Below are positions 25,863-34,449 of a stretch of DNA of 38,060 nucleotides, one piece after another (within the stretch, counting starts at the first letter, position 1; the number at the start of each line of letters is the position of its first letter). This stretch comes from Anaerolineae bacterium. GTDB taxonomy: Bacteria; Chloroflexota; Anaerolineae; Aggregatilineales; Phototrophicaceae. The notes beneath the pieces are model-generated. The model was not told where the DNA came from and did not search any database. It was given only the letters and a program-made list of their open reading frames with translations. The stretch lies in contig JAJEBE010000009.1 in assembly GCA_022822545.1 (NCBI GenBank), forward strand, positions 1-38,060. Reading direction: 5' to 3'. The position numbers and the translations under genes were made by a program.

Positions 25863-25899
25863 CTATTGATAATCGCGTTTGATAATCGATAATCAATAG
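25863..25899. terminator. Inverted repeat followed by T-run, possible terminator
   Basis: CTATTGATAATC (25863-25874) pairs with GATAATCAATAG (25888-25899), with one mismatch. The loop of 13 nt contains another GATAATC copy. A run of seven T begins at 25907. The stem is AT-rich and the T-run is 8 nt away, so it is a weak candidate for ending the sthA transcript. The three direct GATAATC copies could equally be protein-binding sites. Confidence 0.3.
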
Positions 25900-25994
25900 G
25901 GGTAAGTTTTTTTCTATCATATAGGGTCCGAATTATCATAAGGCTGGCTGACCGGCGGACATACTCTCCCGTCTCGAAAGCGCGTTTGGTTTCA

Positions 25995-26191
25995 GGCTAG
26001 CAGGGATTGGGGGGCTTTCTTCGCGAGATTGTTTTTCGCATGACTAACTTGATTTTACTTGAGTAAATAAGCGATGCAATCAGTGGCCGCGGGAAAACTT
26101 TTTTGGCAATCTGGCAATCTGCGCTCGGCGCGATTCGGTTGTTAAGGCGCACCGAGATCAGGGTAGCAGAGATTGGGGCGCTATACGCGAG
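25995..26191 (+). repeat. Diverged direct repeat pair (25995-26027 and 26161-26191)
   Basis: Both copies share GG-TAGCAG-GATTGGGG-GCT and then CGCGAG with small differences and a short gap. They are 166 bp apart. The function is unknown. Confidence 0.4.
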
Positions 26192-26276
26192 TATATGTTC
26201 ACGTATGGGAATTTTCTTACGTTGGCGGGGGTTGCAGGACGGCGGGGTCTGATGGGGTGAGCGGTTGATGCGGGGA

Positions 26277-26297
26277 TTCACCACAGAGGCATAGAGG
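26277..26297 (+). repeat. Dispersed repeat, TTCACCACAGAGG family, copy 2
   Basis: TTCACCACAGAGGCATAGAG, ending 4 bp before the stop of the DUF2335-like gene. It is identical over 21 bp to the inverted copy at 30907-30927. Confidence 0.65.
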
Positions 26298-26300
26298 TGC

Positions 26301-26810
26301 TTATTTGCTGGGGTCGCTGCTTTCCGGCAAATCAGGCTGGCGTTCAAGCTGGTCCCGGCGGCGTTTGCGATCTCGGAGAAATGCGCCAGCAATAACAGCA
26401 ACAGCGCCACCAATTCCCAAAAGACCTTCAATACTTTGCCCTTGTTGAATGCTATTGATGCTTCCAGTAATAAGAATCAGCGCCAAAACAAATGCAGCTA
26501 TGAGGGCAAGTATATCTCTTATGAAAAAGAAAAGCTGGCCACGCGATTCCGAAGTTCTCCGGTGACGTCCGTTTGCGACGAATCCTGATATTATCGCCTC
26601 TCTTGCGTCTGCGTCATATAGATTTAGCACATTTGGGGGCGGCAGGGGACCAGAGAAACTACCGTAGACTTCTATCTGGCTCACAAATTGAATCAACTCG
26701 GCCCGCTTCTCAACCGGAATGTCGGCGAGGAGATCGGGAGGCAATGCTAAGTTTGAAGAAAGATCCTCCCCGTTAGGAGAATCTGACAAATTGTCCGGCG
26801 TGTCGCTCAC
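26301..26810 (-). CDS. DUF2335-like small membrane protein
   Basis: 169 residues from the GTG at 26810, which overlaps the stop of the preceding gene (GTGA). An N-terminal soluble part with SGPLPPPNVLNLYDADAREA is followed by two hydrophobic helices (FFFIRDILALIAAFVLALIL and LLGIGGAVAVIAGAFL) and a basic-acidic tail. The LPPP-x-x-L-x-x-Y pattern just before a double helix is the DUF2335 signature. Family members are of unknown function and are often found in mobile or defence-rich regions. AT-richer than flanking core genes. Start and family are reasonably clear; role is not. Confidence 0.75.
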   Translation of the reverse strand: MSDTPDNLSDSPNGEDLSSNLALPPDLLADIPVEKRAELIQFVSQIEVYGSFSGPLPPPNVLNLYDADAREAIISGFVANGRHRRTSESRGQLFFFIRDILALIAAFVLALILITGSINSIQQGQSIEGLLGIGGAVAVIAGAFLRDRKRRRDQLERQPDLPESSDPSK

Positions 26811-27043
26811 GCCTTCTTGCCGCCTTTTGACCGTTCTTCATATTGCCCGAGAGCTAGCCATAGATCTGCGCCAACCGCTTCCCAATCGGCGCGCATGGCT
26901 TCCGCATCGGAGCGAGCCAGTATTTTCTCGGTGAACTCTTGACTTTCTGACCTGGTGAAGTCCAATAGACTTGCCAGCGCTCGCAAGATAGAATTCTCGG
27001 GCAAATAAAATGAATTCGCGATTTTCTTCTTGTCGTATGCCAT
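26807..27043 (-). CDS. Small soluble protein coupled to DUF2335 gene
   Basis: 78 residues, beginning MAYDKKKIANSFYLPENSIL and dominated by predicted helix (LASLLDFTRSESQEFTEKILARSDAEAMRADWEAV) with a Lys-rich end (ERSKGGKKA). GAGGAC lies 3 nt before the ATG at 27043. It overlaps the downstream DUF2335 gene by 4 bp, so the two are coupled and probably interact. No family recognised. The arrangement of a small cytosolic protein before a membrane protein resembles toxin-antitoxin or effector-regulator pairs, but nothing else supports that. Confidence 0.65.
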   Translation of the reverse strand: MAYDKKKIANSFYLPENSILRALASLLDFTRSESQEFTEKILARSDAEAMRADWEAVGADLWLALGQYEERSKGGKKA

Positions 27044-27197
27044 GTTGTCCTCAAAAGCTCAGTCCATAGATTAGCACAAAGTCAGCACTTTAATCCAATC
27101 CCTTAGACATATCGCGTTTCTTCCCTAGCTTACAGTCAGCGTCGCTGCCTGTCAACAGAGCCGAATCAGCAGGAGCGGCGAACATCGCAAGTCATGC

Positions 27198-27218
27198 GGG
27201 CGACTCACAGAGTCGCCC
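27198..27218. repeat. REP-like hairpin repeat (GGGCGACT type)
   Basis: A perfect 8-bp stem: GGGCGACT (27198-27205), loop CACAG, AGTCGCCC (27211-27218), followed by CTAC. Same design as the copies at 30876 and 31154 but with a different stem end and loop. Confidence 0.7.
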
Positions 27219-27251
27219 CTACCATGTTCGCTCGTGAGAGGTCTTCGCTAG

Positions 27252-28982
<1,731 letters not shown>

Positions 28983-28987
28983 GTTTT

Positions 28988-29006
28988 TTCACCACAGAGG
29001 CACGGA
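28988..29006 (+). repeat. Dispersed repeat, TTCACCACAGAGG family, copy 3
   Basis: TTCACCACAGAGGCACGGA starts 5 bp after the stop of the methyltransferase gene, preceded by a run of six T. Confidence 0.6.
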
Positions 29007-29091
29007 TCAACAGACGAGTCCTACAGAACAACTGCGAACCAAGTCTCGCCGGTTGCGTTAGGAATAAGTGCCAATACTATGCAGTTCGTAG

Positions 29092-29304
29092 TCAGGACGA
29101 CGAGTCTTCTCCTGAATCGCCCCTTATAAGTCTCTCTGTTCCACGGGGACGACGTTCGCCTCTCATATATGGAGATTCTATTGGCTCCGGCAAATCCGGA
29201 GGGTTGCCGTCCGAAGAAGGAGTTACCGGCTCGGATGGCGGTGGCTGGTTGTCAGGAGCAGGAGTATCATCTGAAGCTGGCGGATCGTTCAGGTCGTTGT
29301 TCAT
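29092..29304 (-). CDS. Small Pro/Asp/Ser-rich protein
   Basis: 70 residues from the ATG at 29304, with GGAG 9 nt upstream. Composition is extreme: repeated PP, DD, PE and SS (NDPPASDDTPAPDNQPPPSE), then a basic patch (RGERRPRGTERLIRG). Predicted disordered. It is divergent from the membrane protein at 29331 and their start regions nearly touch. A longer start (29328) is possible but would overlap the ribosome site of the neighbour. Could be an accessory gene or chance; moderate doubt remains. Confidence 0.4.
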   Translation of the reverse strand: MNNDLNDPPASDDTPAPDNQPPPSEPVTPSSDGNPPDLPEPIESPYMRGERRPRGTERLIRGDSGEDSSS

Positions 29305-29330
29305 TCTGTCAATCTCCATCGGAGGCATAA

Positions 29331-29840
29331 ATGGCTGAGTTGCAAACCGATACCGCTAACAATGACGAAGTCATTGTATCACATCTTGAATTGCAGAGGA
29401 AGACATTAGCGGAAAGTGCACAGTTTATAGACAATAAAGCGTGGTGGGTTTTCCTTGCTACGAACACAGCTTCTGCCGCTATAGTCACCGGGCACGTGTA
29501 CGTTATACAGCGAGGGAATCACAATTTTGCTATCGGATTCGTTATTTTCCTGTTTCTATACGCGGGGATTCTTAAACTATTCTCGGATATTGTAGAGCCA
29601 AAGAAATACATGGGAGTCACAGTCAGCTGGAGCGATACTGCCATAAAGACGTGGAGGAAGTTGAAATCGGAAGAATTAGCGCCGCAGTTGGTTAGTCAAT
29701 ACATAGTAGTCTGTGAAGACATGGAAAAGAGACTGAATTATAAGGCAGACAAACTAGATATTTGTTTAAGAACGCTAAACGTGCTGTTTTTCGTTGTTGG
29801 GTCCGAAGTCGCCATATACATTTGGCTGGGAGCGCCCTAA
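29331..29840 (+). CDS. Small integral membrane protein, accessory
   Basis: 169 residues with GGAGG 5 nt before the ATG. Predicted helices at about 38-58 (WWVFLATNTASAAIVTGHVY), 66-86 (NFAIGFVIFLFLYAGILKLF) and near the C-terminus (LRTLNVLFFVVGSEVAIYIWL), with a cytosolic amphipathic segment between. AT-rich compared with core genes. The helix pair plus long polar loop is reminiscent of SLATT-like small membrane effectors, but no specific motif confirms this. No function is claimed. Confidence 0.65.
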   Translation: MAELQTDTANNDEVIVSHLELQRKTLAESAQFIDNKAWWVFLATNTASAAIVTGHVYVIQRGNHNFAIGFVIFLFLYAGILKLFSDIVEPKKYMGVTVSWSDTAIKTWRKLKSEELAPQLVSQYIVVCEDMEKRLNYKADKLDICLRTLNVLFFVVGSEVAIYIWLGAP

Positions 29841-29907
29841 CCCCCGCCCGCACATCAGCAGTCACCGACCTCGCCGCCTCCCGTTCCCCCCGCGAGCAGA
29901 CCTTTTG

Positions 29908-29927
29908 CCATACCGCGTACCGTATGG
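29908..29927. promoter_or_regulatory. Palindrome overlapping an extended -10, possible operator
   Basis: CCATAC (29908-29913) and GTATGG (29922-29927) form an inverted repeat with an 8-bp spacer. The right arm overlaps TGGTATTCT, an extended -10-like element, about 100 bp before the ATG at 30028. It is a candidate repressor site for the small-gene cluster downstream. Confidence 0.35.
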
Positions 29928-30027
29928 TATTCTAAACTTACTCCGCTGAAGGTCATATATTAGGGCGTACACACTTTGTTACCGAGCCGCCCTTGAAACG
30001 CCAAGCCTTATCAAAAAGGGAGATTCT

Positions 30028-30309
30028 ATGACTGCCAAGCCGAAAATTTTCTACACGGAATCAGAGTTGTTGGAGTTGCGCCCTACTTTGCCGGCGGGTT
30101 TAGACCGTGCCGAGTACTGCGATTATCCGCTGGATATGACGCCTGAATGGTATCAGTTGTGGTTTGCCGACCTGGTTGGCAAATTGCGCAGCGAGATAGC
30201 CGCGGGAGACTACGCCGAAGGCAAAGGTGATTTGGTATTTAAGATTAAGCGGCGCTACCCGGACTTGTTGGAAGCCGAGATATGCGGGGTGCTGGACGCG
30301 GCCCCATAA
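30028..30309 (+). CDS. Small soluble hypothetical protein
   Basis: 93 residues with AAAGGGAG 6 nt before the ATG. It begins MTAKPKIFYTESELLELRPT and contains PEWYQLWFADLVGKLRSEI and a C-terminal helix-rich part (FKIKRRYPDLLEAEICGVLD). Acidic overall. No known domain recognised. It heads a group of three small same-strand genes. A possible operator lies upstream. Confidence 0.6.
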   Translation: MTAKPKIFYTESELLELRPTLPAGLDRAEYCDYPLDMTPEWYQLWFADLVGKLRSEIAAGDYAEGKGDLVFKIKRRYPDLLEAEICGVLDAAP

Positions 30310-30411
30310 TGACGGGTGATTCGATAAGAAGGTAAGCAAAAGTTACGACGCCGCGGTAAGAAAGTTTGAGATTCCCATGCATTATGCGATCACGCGAGAC
30401 AGGAGCGGCAA

Positions 30412-30612
30412 ATGAGCGCAAAGCATTCGCCGCCCACAACGCGAGAGAAAACCACGCCGGATACACCTGAGCTAACGGAAGCGCAAGCCGAGTTTCTGGA
30501 AGACCTGCGCGTCAGCCTGATACAAATGAAGAATGGCGAAGTAATGCCCGCGCGCGAAGCCTTTCGCGAGATTGAACGCGAACTTGAAGCGGAAAGGCGC
30601 AGTGGGAATTGA
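30412..30612 (+). CDS. RelB/ParD-like antitoxin candidate (orphan)
   Basis: 66 residues from the ATG at 30412 (AGGAG at 5-9 nt upstream). The central helix FLEDLRVSLIQMKNGEVMPA and the following REAFREIERELEAERRSGN resemble the C-terminal toxin-binding part of RelB/ParD-type antitoxins, in which a short helix is followed by G-E-x-x-P-A-x-x-x-F. The N-terminus is polar and disordered (SPPTTREKTTPDT) instead of a ribbon-helix-helix. No toxin (RelE/ParE/HigB) gene is next to it. It may be a solitary antitoxin or an unrelated protein. Confidence 0.5.
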   Translation: MSAKHSPPTTREKTTPDTPELTEAQAEFLEDLRVSLIQMKNGEVMPAREAFREIERELEAERRSGN

Positions 30613-30670
30613 ATCAAACTGCCAAAATTGTTACAATAATGTTGCACTGACCTTTAGGAATATACTGCAA

Positions 30671-30868
30671 ATGGCAACCGAGATCACAAACGAAACGCTG
30701 CAACAGCCAGCAAACTTGAGTGAAAGGGTAGCTCGTTTGGAAGGCGCATATCCTCACTTGGCGACTAAAGCGGACTTGCAGGCGATGCAAGCCACGCTTA
30801 TCAAATGGATAGTCGGCACAGGCATTGCGATGATTGCCGCGCTGGAGTTTCTTGACAGAATACCTTGA
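30671..30868 (+). CDS. Small tail-anchored membrane protein
   Basis: 65 residues from the ATG at 30671. A short heptad region (LSERVARLEGAYPHLATKAD, LQAMQATLIKW) leads into one helix (IVGTGIAMIAALEFLD). The H-L-ATKADL-x-x-M-x-x-LI-KWIVG pattern is that of DUF1640-like/XhlA-like proteins: a coiled coil followed by a membrane anchor. It ends 8 bp before a REP-like hairpin. Small size leaves some doubt. Confidence 0.5.
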   Translation: MATEITNETLQQPANLSERVARLEGAYPHLATKADLQAMQATLIKWIVGTGIAMIAALEFLDRIP

Positions 30869-30875
30869 AGGCAGC

Positions 30876-30896
30876 GGGCGACCTGGTAGGTCGCCC
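30876..30896. repeat. REP-like hairpin repeat (GGGCGACCT type)
   Basis: Stem GGGCGACCT (30876-30884), loop GGT, AGGTCGCCC (30888-30896), then CTAC. Identical over 25 bp to the copy at 31154-31178, which lies inside the portal gene. Located between two convergent genes and could also end transcripts. Confidence 0.75.
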
Positions 30897-30906
30897 CTAC
30901 AAAGTT

Positions 30907-30927
30907 CCTCTATGCCTCTGTGGTGAA
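30907..30927 (-). repeat. Dispersed repeat, TTCACCACAGAGG family, copy 4 (inverted)
   Basis: Minus-strand TTCACCACAGAGGCATAGAG, located 3 bp after the portal stop codon. Opposite orientation to copies 1-3. Confidence 0.65.
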
Positions 30928-30930
30928 TAC

Positions 30931-32364
30931 CTAAAGCTCCGTCCGCGCGCCAGCAAAAACCGACTTCACGCTCTCCCGATCCTGCGCGAAGAGCAAGCCC
31001 GCGCTGACCTCGAAAGCCAGTTCGTCCGGCACGGCCTTCACCTCGAAGGGCCGCGTCTCGTCTCGATCCAGCCGATTCAAGGCGAAGCGCTCCCACTGCG
31101 CCAGTTCGGTATCGATGGCGGATTTCTGGGCGTCCTCAGCAGTGGCAGATGGCGGGCGACCTGGTAGGTCGCCCCTACCAGCGTCGGAGTGGATTGGGGG
31201 GTTCGCGTCCCCGCCCACCGGGGCATCGCCCCATGCCGCCGGCGGCAGCTGAAAATAGCGCTCGCGCATCTCGTTGATGCTGAGCAGCGGATAGGCGGCG
31301 CGGATCTCGGCCAGGCGCGCTTCGGTATCGGTCGGGCGGATGTCGTCAAACTCGGCGATGAGGTCGCCGGGGTAGAAGGGCAGCAGTTCGGCGCTGATCT
31401 TCTGCGCCAGGCGGACCAGCTTGGGCCAGAGCGCGCGCTCGATGAATTGGCGCTCGGCGACTTTGGCGTTGGCTTCGGTGGCGTTCTCGCTGATCAAGCC
31501 GACCGGGATGCCGAAGATGTTGAGGATTTCGTCGCGCTGGGCTTTGCGCCCTTGCAGGAAATCGAGGTCGGTGTGGCTCAAGCCGATATTCTGCCATTCC
31601 ATATCGCCGCCGCGCAGGAAAGCGGTCCGGCGGGCGCTGCCGCCGTAATGCTGGCGCCATTCGCGTTTGACGCGCTCGAAGTCGGTATCGCTGATGAAGT
31701 CTTTGATGCTGACGATGCCGGCCGGCACGCCCTTGTCCTGGCCGAAGGCATTGCGATTCCAGTCGGCCATGTGGCGGTCGCTGAGCACGGCGCAGCGGGC
31801 AGCTGATATGGGCGAAAGGCCGTAGAAGTCATTGCTCGGGTGCCAGCGGCGGAAGTGCAGGACTTCGATGGCGTCCAGCGGGATGTACTGCCCGTCGATC
31901 TCGTAGATGTAGCCGGCCACCACGCGCTGCGTATCGGGCACGATGCTGACGCGGTCGGGGCGCAGGACCCAGATTTCCCGCGGGGCGCCGCCTCCGTCGC
32001 CGGCGAGGAACCAGTAGGCGTTACCCTGCAGCTCAAGCGAGCCGATGGTCTGCTCGAGCAGTTCGAAGCCGCTGGTCAGCGGGTTGGGCCGGCCCAGCAA
32101 TTGTTCCAGCGGATGGTTGTTGATGCCGATGCGGCGTTCGCCCTCCAGCCGGAAGACGCGCAGCGGGACGAGGGCGGCCGCTTCGGCGATGCGGTTGATG
32201 GCGATATAGACCCAGGGCGATTGTTCGTAGACGCGGCCGGAGTTCAGGTCGACAGGCGGGCCGAGTTGGTAGCGGTTGTGCGTCGCGACGGCTTCGATAT
32301 GGGGCGCTTGCACCCGCAGGCGCTCTTGGCGGATGTTGAAGAACTTGCTGATCCAGTTGAACAT
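30931..32364 (-). CDS. HK97-type phage portal protein (orphan)
   Basis: 477 residues from the ATG at 32364, with GGAGGA 7 nt upstream (a longer start at 32379 would skip this). N-terminal clip region (PHIEAVATHNRYQLGPPVDL, SPWVYIAINRIAEAAALVPL) and the stem/wing hallmark QRDEILNIFGIPVGLISENA followed by TEANAKVAERQFIERALWP identify the HK97 portal family (PF04860). Portals form the dodecameric DNA channel of tailed phages. No terminase, protease or capsid gene lies within this window, so it is a relic or a domesticated copy, though the frame is intact. Near the C-terminus a 25-bp REP-like repeat is read in frame (AGRGDLPGRPP). A perfect LexA-like palindrome lies upstream. Confidence 0.9.
   Translation of the reverse strand: MFNWISKFFNIRQERLRVQAPHIEAVATHNRYQLGPPVDLNSGRVYEQSPWVYIAINRIAEAAALVPLRVFRLEGERRIGINNHPLEQLLGRPNPLTSGFELLEQTIGSLELQGNAYWFLAGDGGGAPREIWVLRPDRVSIVPDTQRVVAGYIYEIDGQYIPLDAIEVLHFRRWHPSNDFYGLSPISAARCAVLSDRHMADWNRNAFGQDKGVPAGIVSIKDFISDTDFERVKREWRQHYGGSARRTAFLRGGDMEWQNIGLSHTDLDFLQGRKAQRDEILNIFGIPVGLISENATEANAKVAERQFIERALWPKLVRLAQKISAELLPFYPGDLIAEFDDIRPTDTEARLAEIRAAYPLLSINEMRERYFQLPPAAWGDAPVGGDANPPIHSDAGRGDLPGRPPSATAEDAQKSAIDTELAQWERFALNRLDRDETRPFEVKAVPDELAFEVSAGLLFAQDRESVKSVFAGARTEL
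31154..31174. repeat. REP-like hairpin repeat embedded in the portal gene
   Basis: GGGCGACCT (31154-31162), GGT, AGGTCGCCC (31166-31174), then CTAC. It is read in the portal frame as RGDLPGRP without breaking it. Same 25 bp as the intergenic copy 278 bp away. Confidence 0.75.
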
Positions 32365-32398
32365 GAGTTGCTCCTCCAATACGGTTTAGGCGCAAGCT

Positions 32399-32425
32399 AT
32401 CATACCGCCGCCCGCCATAGTTGAA
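32399..32425 (-). promoter_or_regulatory. Candidate promoter of portal gene
   Basis: On the minus strand, TTCAAC (32425-32420) and TATGAT (32404-32399) are 15 bp apart, 35 bp before the ATG at 32364. The spacing is short and the -35 weak. The LexA-like palindrome overlaps this -35. Confidence 0.35.
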
Positions 32426-32434
32426 CATATGTTC
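32423..32434. promoter_or_regulatory. LexA/DinR-type operator, GAACATATGTTC
   Basis: A perfect 12-bp palindrome matching GAAC-N4-GTTC, the SOS box known from Bacillus subtilis and other Gram-positive-type LexA proteins. It overlaps the -35 region of the only gene downstream of it on the minus strand, the phage portal gene, as a repressor site would. Confidence 0.55.
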
Positions 32435-32490
32435 TCGTATTGGAGATTTCTAACGGAGTTCTATCCGAGCCTGCCCGGCGTCGATTAAAT

Positions 32491-33306
32491 TCAGCAGCCG
32501 AAGTTCAAGGCGCGGACGATATCGACGAGGACCGGCACATCGCACCAGAGGTTGAGCACATCAATGACGGTCAAGGCGATGCCGATAAAACAGACGAAGG
32601 CCAGCACGAAGAAGACGAAGCAGCCCAGGATCAACCAGGGCGATGTGCCGCTGTTTTCTTCGCGGACGGCGTAGGGATCGTAATCGTAGCCGGGCGGGTA
32701 TTGCTGCGGCGGCGGATAGCCGGGCGCTTGCGGATAGTAGCCGGGCTGTTGTTGCGCCGCGGGCGCTTGCTCGGCATAAGGCGGGTAAGCCGGCTGCTGC
32801 TGCGGGTAGGAATCGGCGTTCGGTGGCGCGTAGGGATCGGATGGCGCCGGACTTGGCGGCCCGCCCTGCAGCCCGTAGTCGCTGGGCGGCGGCGTGTAGC
32901 TCGGCGGCGGCGCGGGCGTTTCAGCTTGCGGGAGCGGCGGGGGCGTTGGCGCGGGCGGCGGCGTGGCGGATGCGCCGGGTGTGGATGTTTGAGCGCTGTG
33001 GTAGAGCTCAAGCGCGAGTGTGACGGTTTCGCCCAAGCCGATCATGTCGCCGTTTTGCAGCGGCGTCACGCCGGAGACGCGCTTGCCATTGACGAAAGTG
33101 CCGTTGGTGGAGCCGAGGTCTTCGATGGTCATGGTATCGCCGGAGCGCATGAGGCGCAGATGATGGCGGCTGGTTTCGCGGTCATTGATGACGATATCGT
33201 TGGTGATATCGCGACCGAGCGTGGTGACTTCTTTGCTGATTTCGAAAGCCTGATTGGGTTGCGGTCCGCGCCGCACCATCAGGCGGAAGTTGTCAGTTTG
33301 CTCCAT
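32491..33306 (-). CDS. FHA-domain protein with proline-rich linker and C-terminal membrane helix
   Basis: 271 residues from the ATG at 33306, which follows GAGGAGGG. FHA domain at about 8-105: core G31-R32 (TLGRDITNDIVI), S46-R47-H48, and GSTNGTFVNG (65-74), all residues needed for phosphothreonine binding. Then a linker of about 120 residues rich in Pro, Tyr, Gln and Ala, and two hydrophobic segments at the end (WLILGCFVFFVLAFVCFIGI). FHA proteins read Ser/Thr-kinase signals; no kinase gene is nearby. The membrane end would hold it at the cytoplasmic face. Confidence 0.88.
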   Translation of the reverse strand: MEQTDNFRLMVRRGPQPNQAFEISKEVTTLGRDITNDIVINDRETSRHHLRLMRSGDTMTIEDLGSTNGTFVNGKRVSGVTPLQNGDMIGLGETVTLALELYHSAQTSTPGASATPPPAPTPPPLPQAETPAPPPSYTPPPSDYGLQGGPPSPAPSDPYAPPNADSYPQQQPAYPPYAEQAPAAQQQPGYYPQAPGYPPPQQYPPGYDYDPYAVREENSGTSPWLILGCFVFFVLAFVCFIGIALTVIDVLNLWCDVPVLVDIVRALNFGC

Positions 33307-33462
33307 CGTGCCCTCCTCGGTGGGCGAGTCTCCTCGCCTGGCATCAGTCTTGCCCGTTCGCTGCATGGTCACTGCTAGCGTTCAGACATAACAGGGTCGC
33401 CCGCATCGCATCGCATCGGCCTTAGGCGCGGATACCGACGCGTCATACAGGATTAACTTCGC

Positions 33463-33489
33463 ATTATACCGCGTTTTGCAAAATATCAA
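33463..33489 (-). promoter_or_regulatory. Candidate promoter of FHA gene
   Basis: Minus-strand TTGATA (33489-33484) and perfect TATAAT (33468-33463), 15 bp apart. The transcript leader would be about 150 nt to the ATG at 33306. Confidence 0.45.
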
Positions 33490-33501
33490 GAAATTGCGTC
33501 C

Positions 33502-34449
33502 CTATCGTTCAGGCGCGCTTGATGATCCAGCGGGCAGCCACAGGTCCAGGAAGGCCGCGCCATCGATCCAGCGCCCGCCCGCCGCCAGTTCCCAATGCAG
33601 ATGTGGCCCGCTGCTGCGGCCGGTGTTGCCGCTGCTGCCGATGACTTGCCCGGCGGCGACATGCTGCCCGGCGGTCACATGAAGCTCGGAGAAATGAGCA
33701 TAGCCCGAGTAGAGGCCCAAGCCGTGATCGATCAAGGCGTAATTGCCGCGGATCTCCAGGCGATCGGCGAAGACCACGCGGCCGGCCGCCAGCGCGCGGA
33801 TCGGCGTGCCGACGGGCGCCACCTGGTCCCAGCCAGTATGCCGGGTCTCGCGCGCGCCGTTCAAGAGGCGGAAACTGCCAAAGGGCGAAGTCAGCGGGGT
33901 ATCCAGCGGCAGTTCGAAGCCGGCCGCATCCCAGAGCGGTTCGGCCGAGGCATCGGCGGTGAGCGCCGCCAGAGTATCCAACTCGGCTGTTTCAACGGCG
34001 GCGTCGGTCAGGTAGGCGCGGTCAGCGGGCAGGTCGAATTCTTGCAGGATGTAACCGGCCGGTTCAACCAGCAGGTCTTGACTGAAGCTCACCGCATCCC
34101 CATCCTTTTGGACGACGACCGTTAGCTGATAGCTGCGGGGCGGCGCATCCATGTCGACAGCGATCAGAGCGTACCAAGCATCAGCGCCGAGCGAGAAGAA
34201 AGGCTGCTCCGCGCCGCGGAAGCGGAACTGCGCGCCGCTGATGTCGACGCCCGCTAAGCCAATGAGACCGCTGCCGCCTTGCGCCAGAGAAGCGAAATAG
34301 ATGCTGAGGGCGATGCCTGAATTGTATTGAACGCGGGATGGCACCGGACGCGGCGCCGGTTGAAATGCCGCTGGCAACTCGCTTTGGGCCGCGCTGCCCA
34401 AGACGCGCGCGCTGATGAAGAGGAGAAGAAACAATCGGATTTTCAACAT
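33502..34449 (-). CDS. M23/LytM-type peptidase, secreted
   Basis: 315 residues from the ATG at 34449, which opens a signal sequence (MLKIRLFLLLFISARVLGSA). A longer upstream frame is rejected as it has no signal. Middle domain is beta-rich. The C-terminal M23 domain (about 190-310) has all catalytic residues: zinc ligands H204 and D208 (RHTGWDQVAP) and H285, plus H252 (GYAHFSEL) and H283 (PHLHW). It is a zinc endopeptidase that cuts peptidoglycan cross-bridges or cross-links at the cell wall. Intact catalytic set; probably active. Confidence 0.92.
   Translation of the reverse strand: MLKIRLFLLLFISARVLGSAAQSELPAAFQPAPRPVPSRVQYNSGIALSIYFASLAQGGSGLIGLAGVDISGAQFRFRGAEQPFFSLGADAWYALIAVDMDAPPRSYQLTVVVQKDGDAVSFSQDLLVEPAGYILQEFDLPADRAYLTDAAVETAELDTLAALTADASAEPLWDAAGFELPLDTPLTSPFGSFRLLNGARETRHTGWDQVAPVGTPIRALAAGRVVFADRLEIRGNYALIDHGLGLYSGYAHFSELHVTAGQHVAAGQVIGSSGNTGRSSGPHLHWELAAGGRWIDGAAFLDLWLPAGSSSAPER

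Larger units (their letters stand above)
25766..26300. other. Repeat-rich intergenic region between convergent genes
   Basis: 535 bp without a credible gene. It holds two copies of the TTCACCACAGAGG repeat (25791 and 26277), an inverted repeat with a T-run (25863-25913), a diverged direct repeat pair (25995-26027 and 26161-26191), and one member of a 30-bp motif family (26192-26221). It is AT-richer than the flanking sthA gene. Confidence 0.6.

Noticed and set aside
24263..25939. Long antisense open frame (558 codons) opposite the transhydrogenase
   Set aside because: It mirrors a GC-rich, clearly coding gene. Its composition is that of an antisense shadow (Arg, His, Asp, Gln-rich), and no domain is seen.
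25997..26431. 144-codon minus-strand frame with a hydrophobic start
   Set aside because: It overlaps the DUF2335 gene in another frame and runs through the repeats. The apparent signal peptide is a by-product of the overlapping frame.
32440..33378. Open frame on the plus strand across the FHA gene
   Set aside because: It is antisense to the FHA domain protein, whose motifs and ribosome site are convincing. The antisense product is low-complexity Arg/Gly/Ala.
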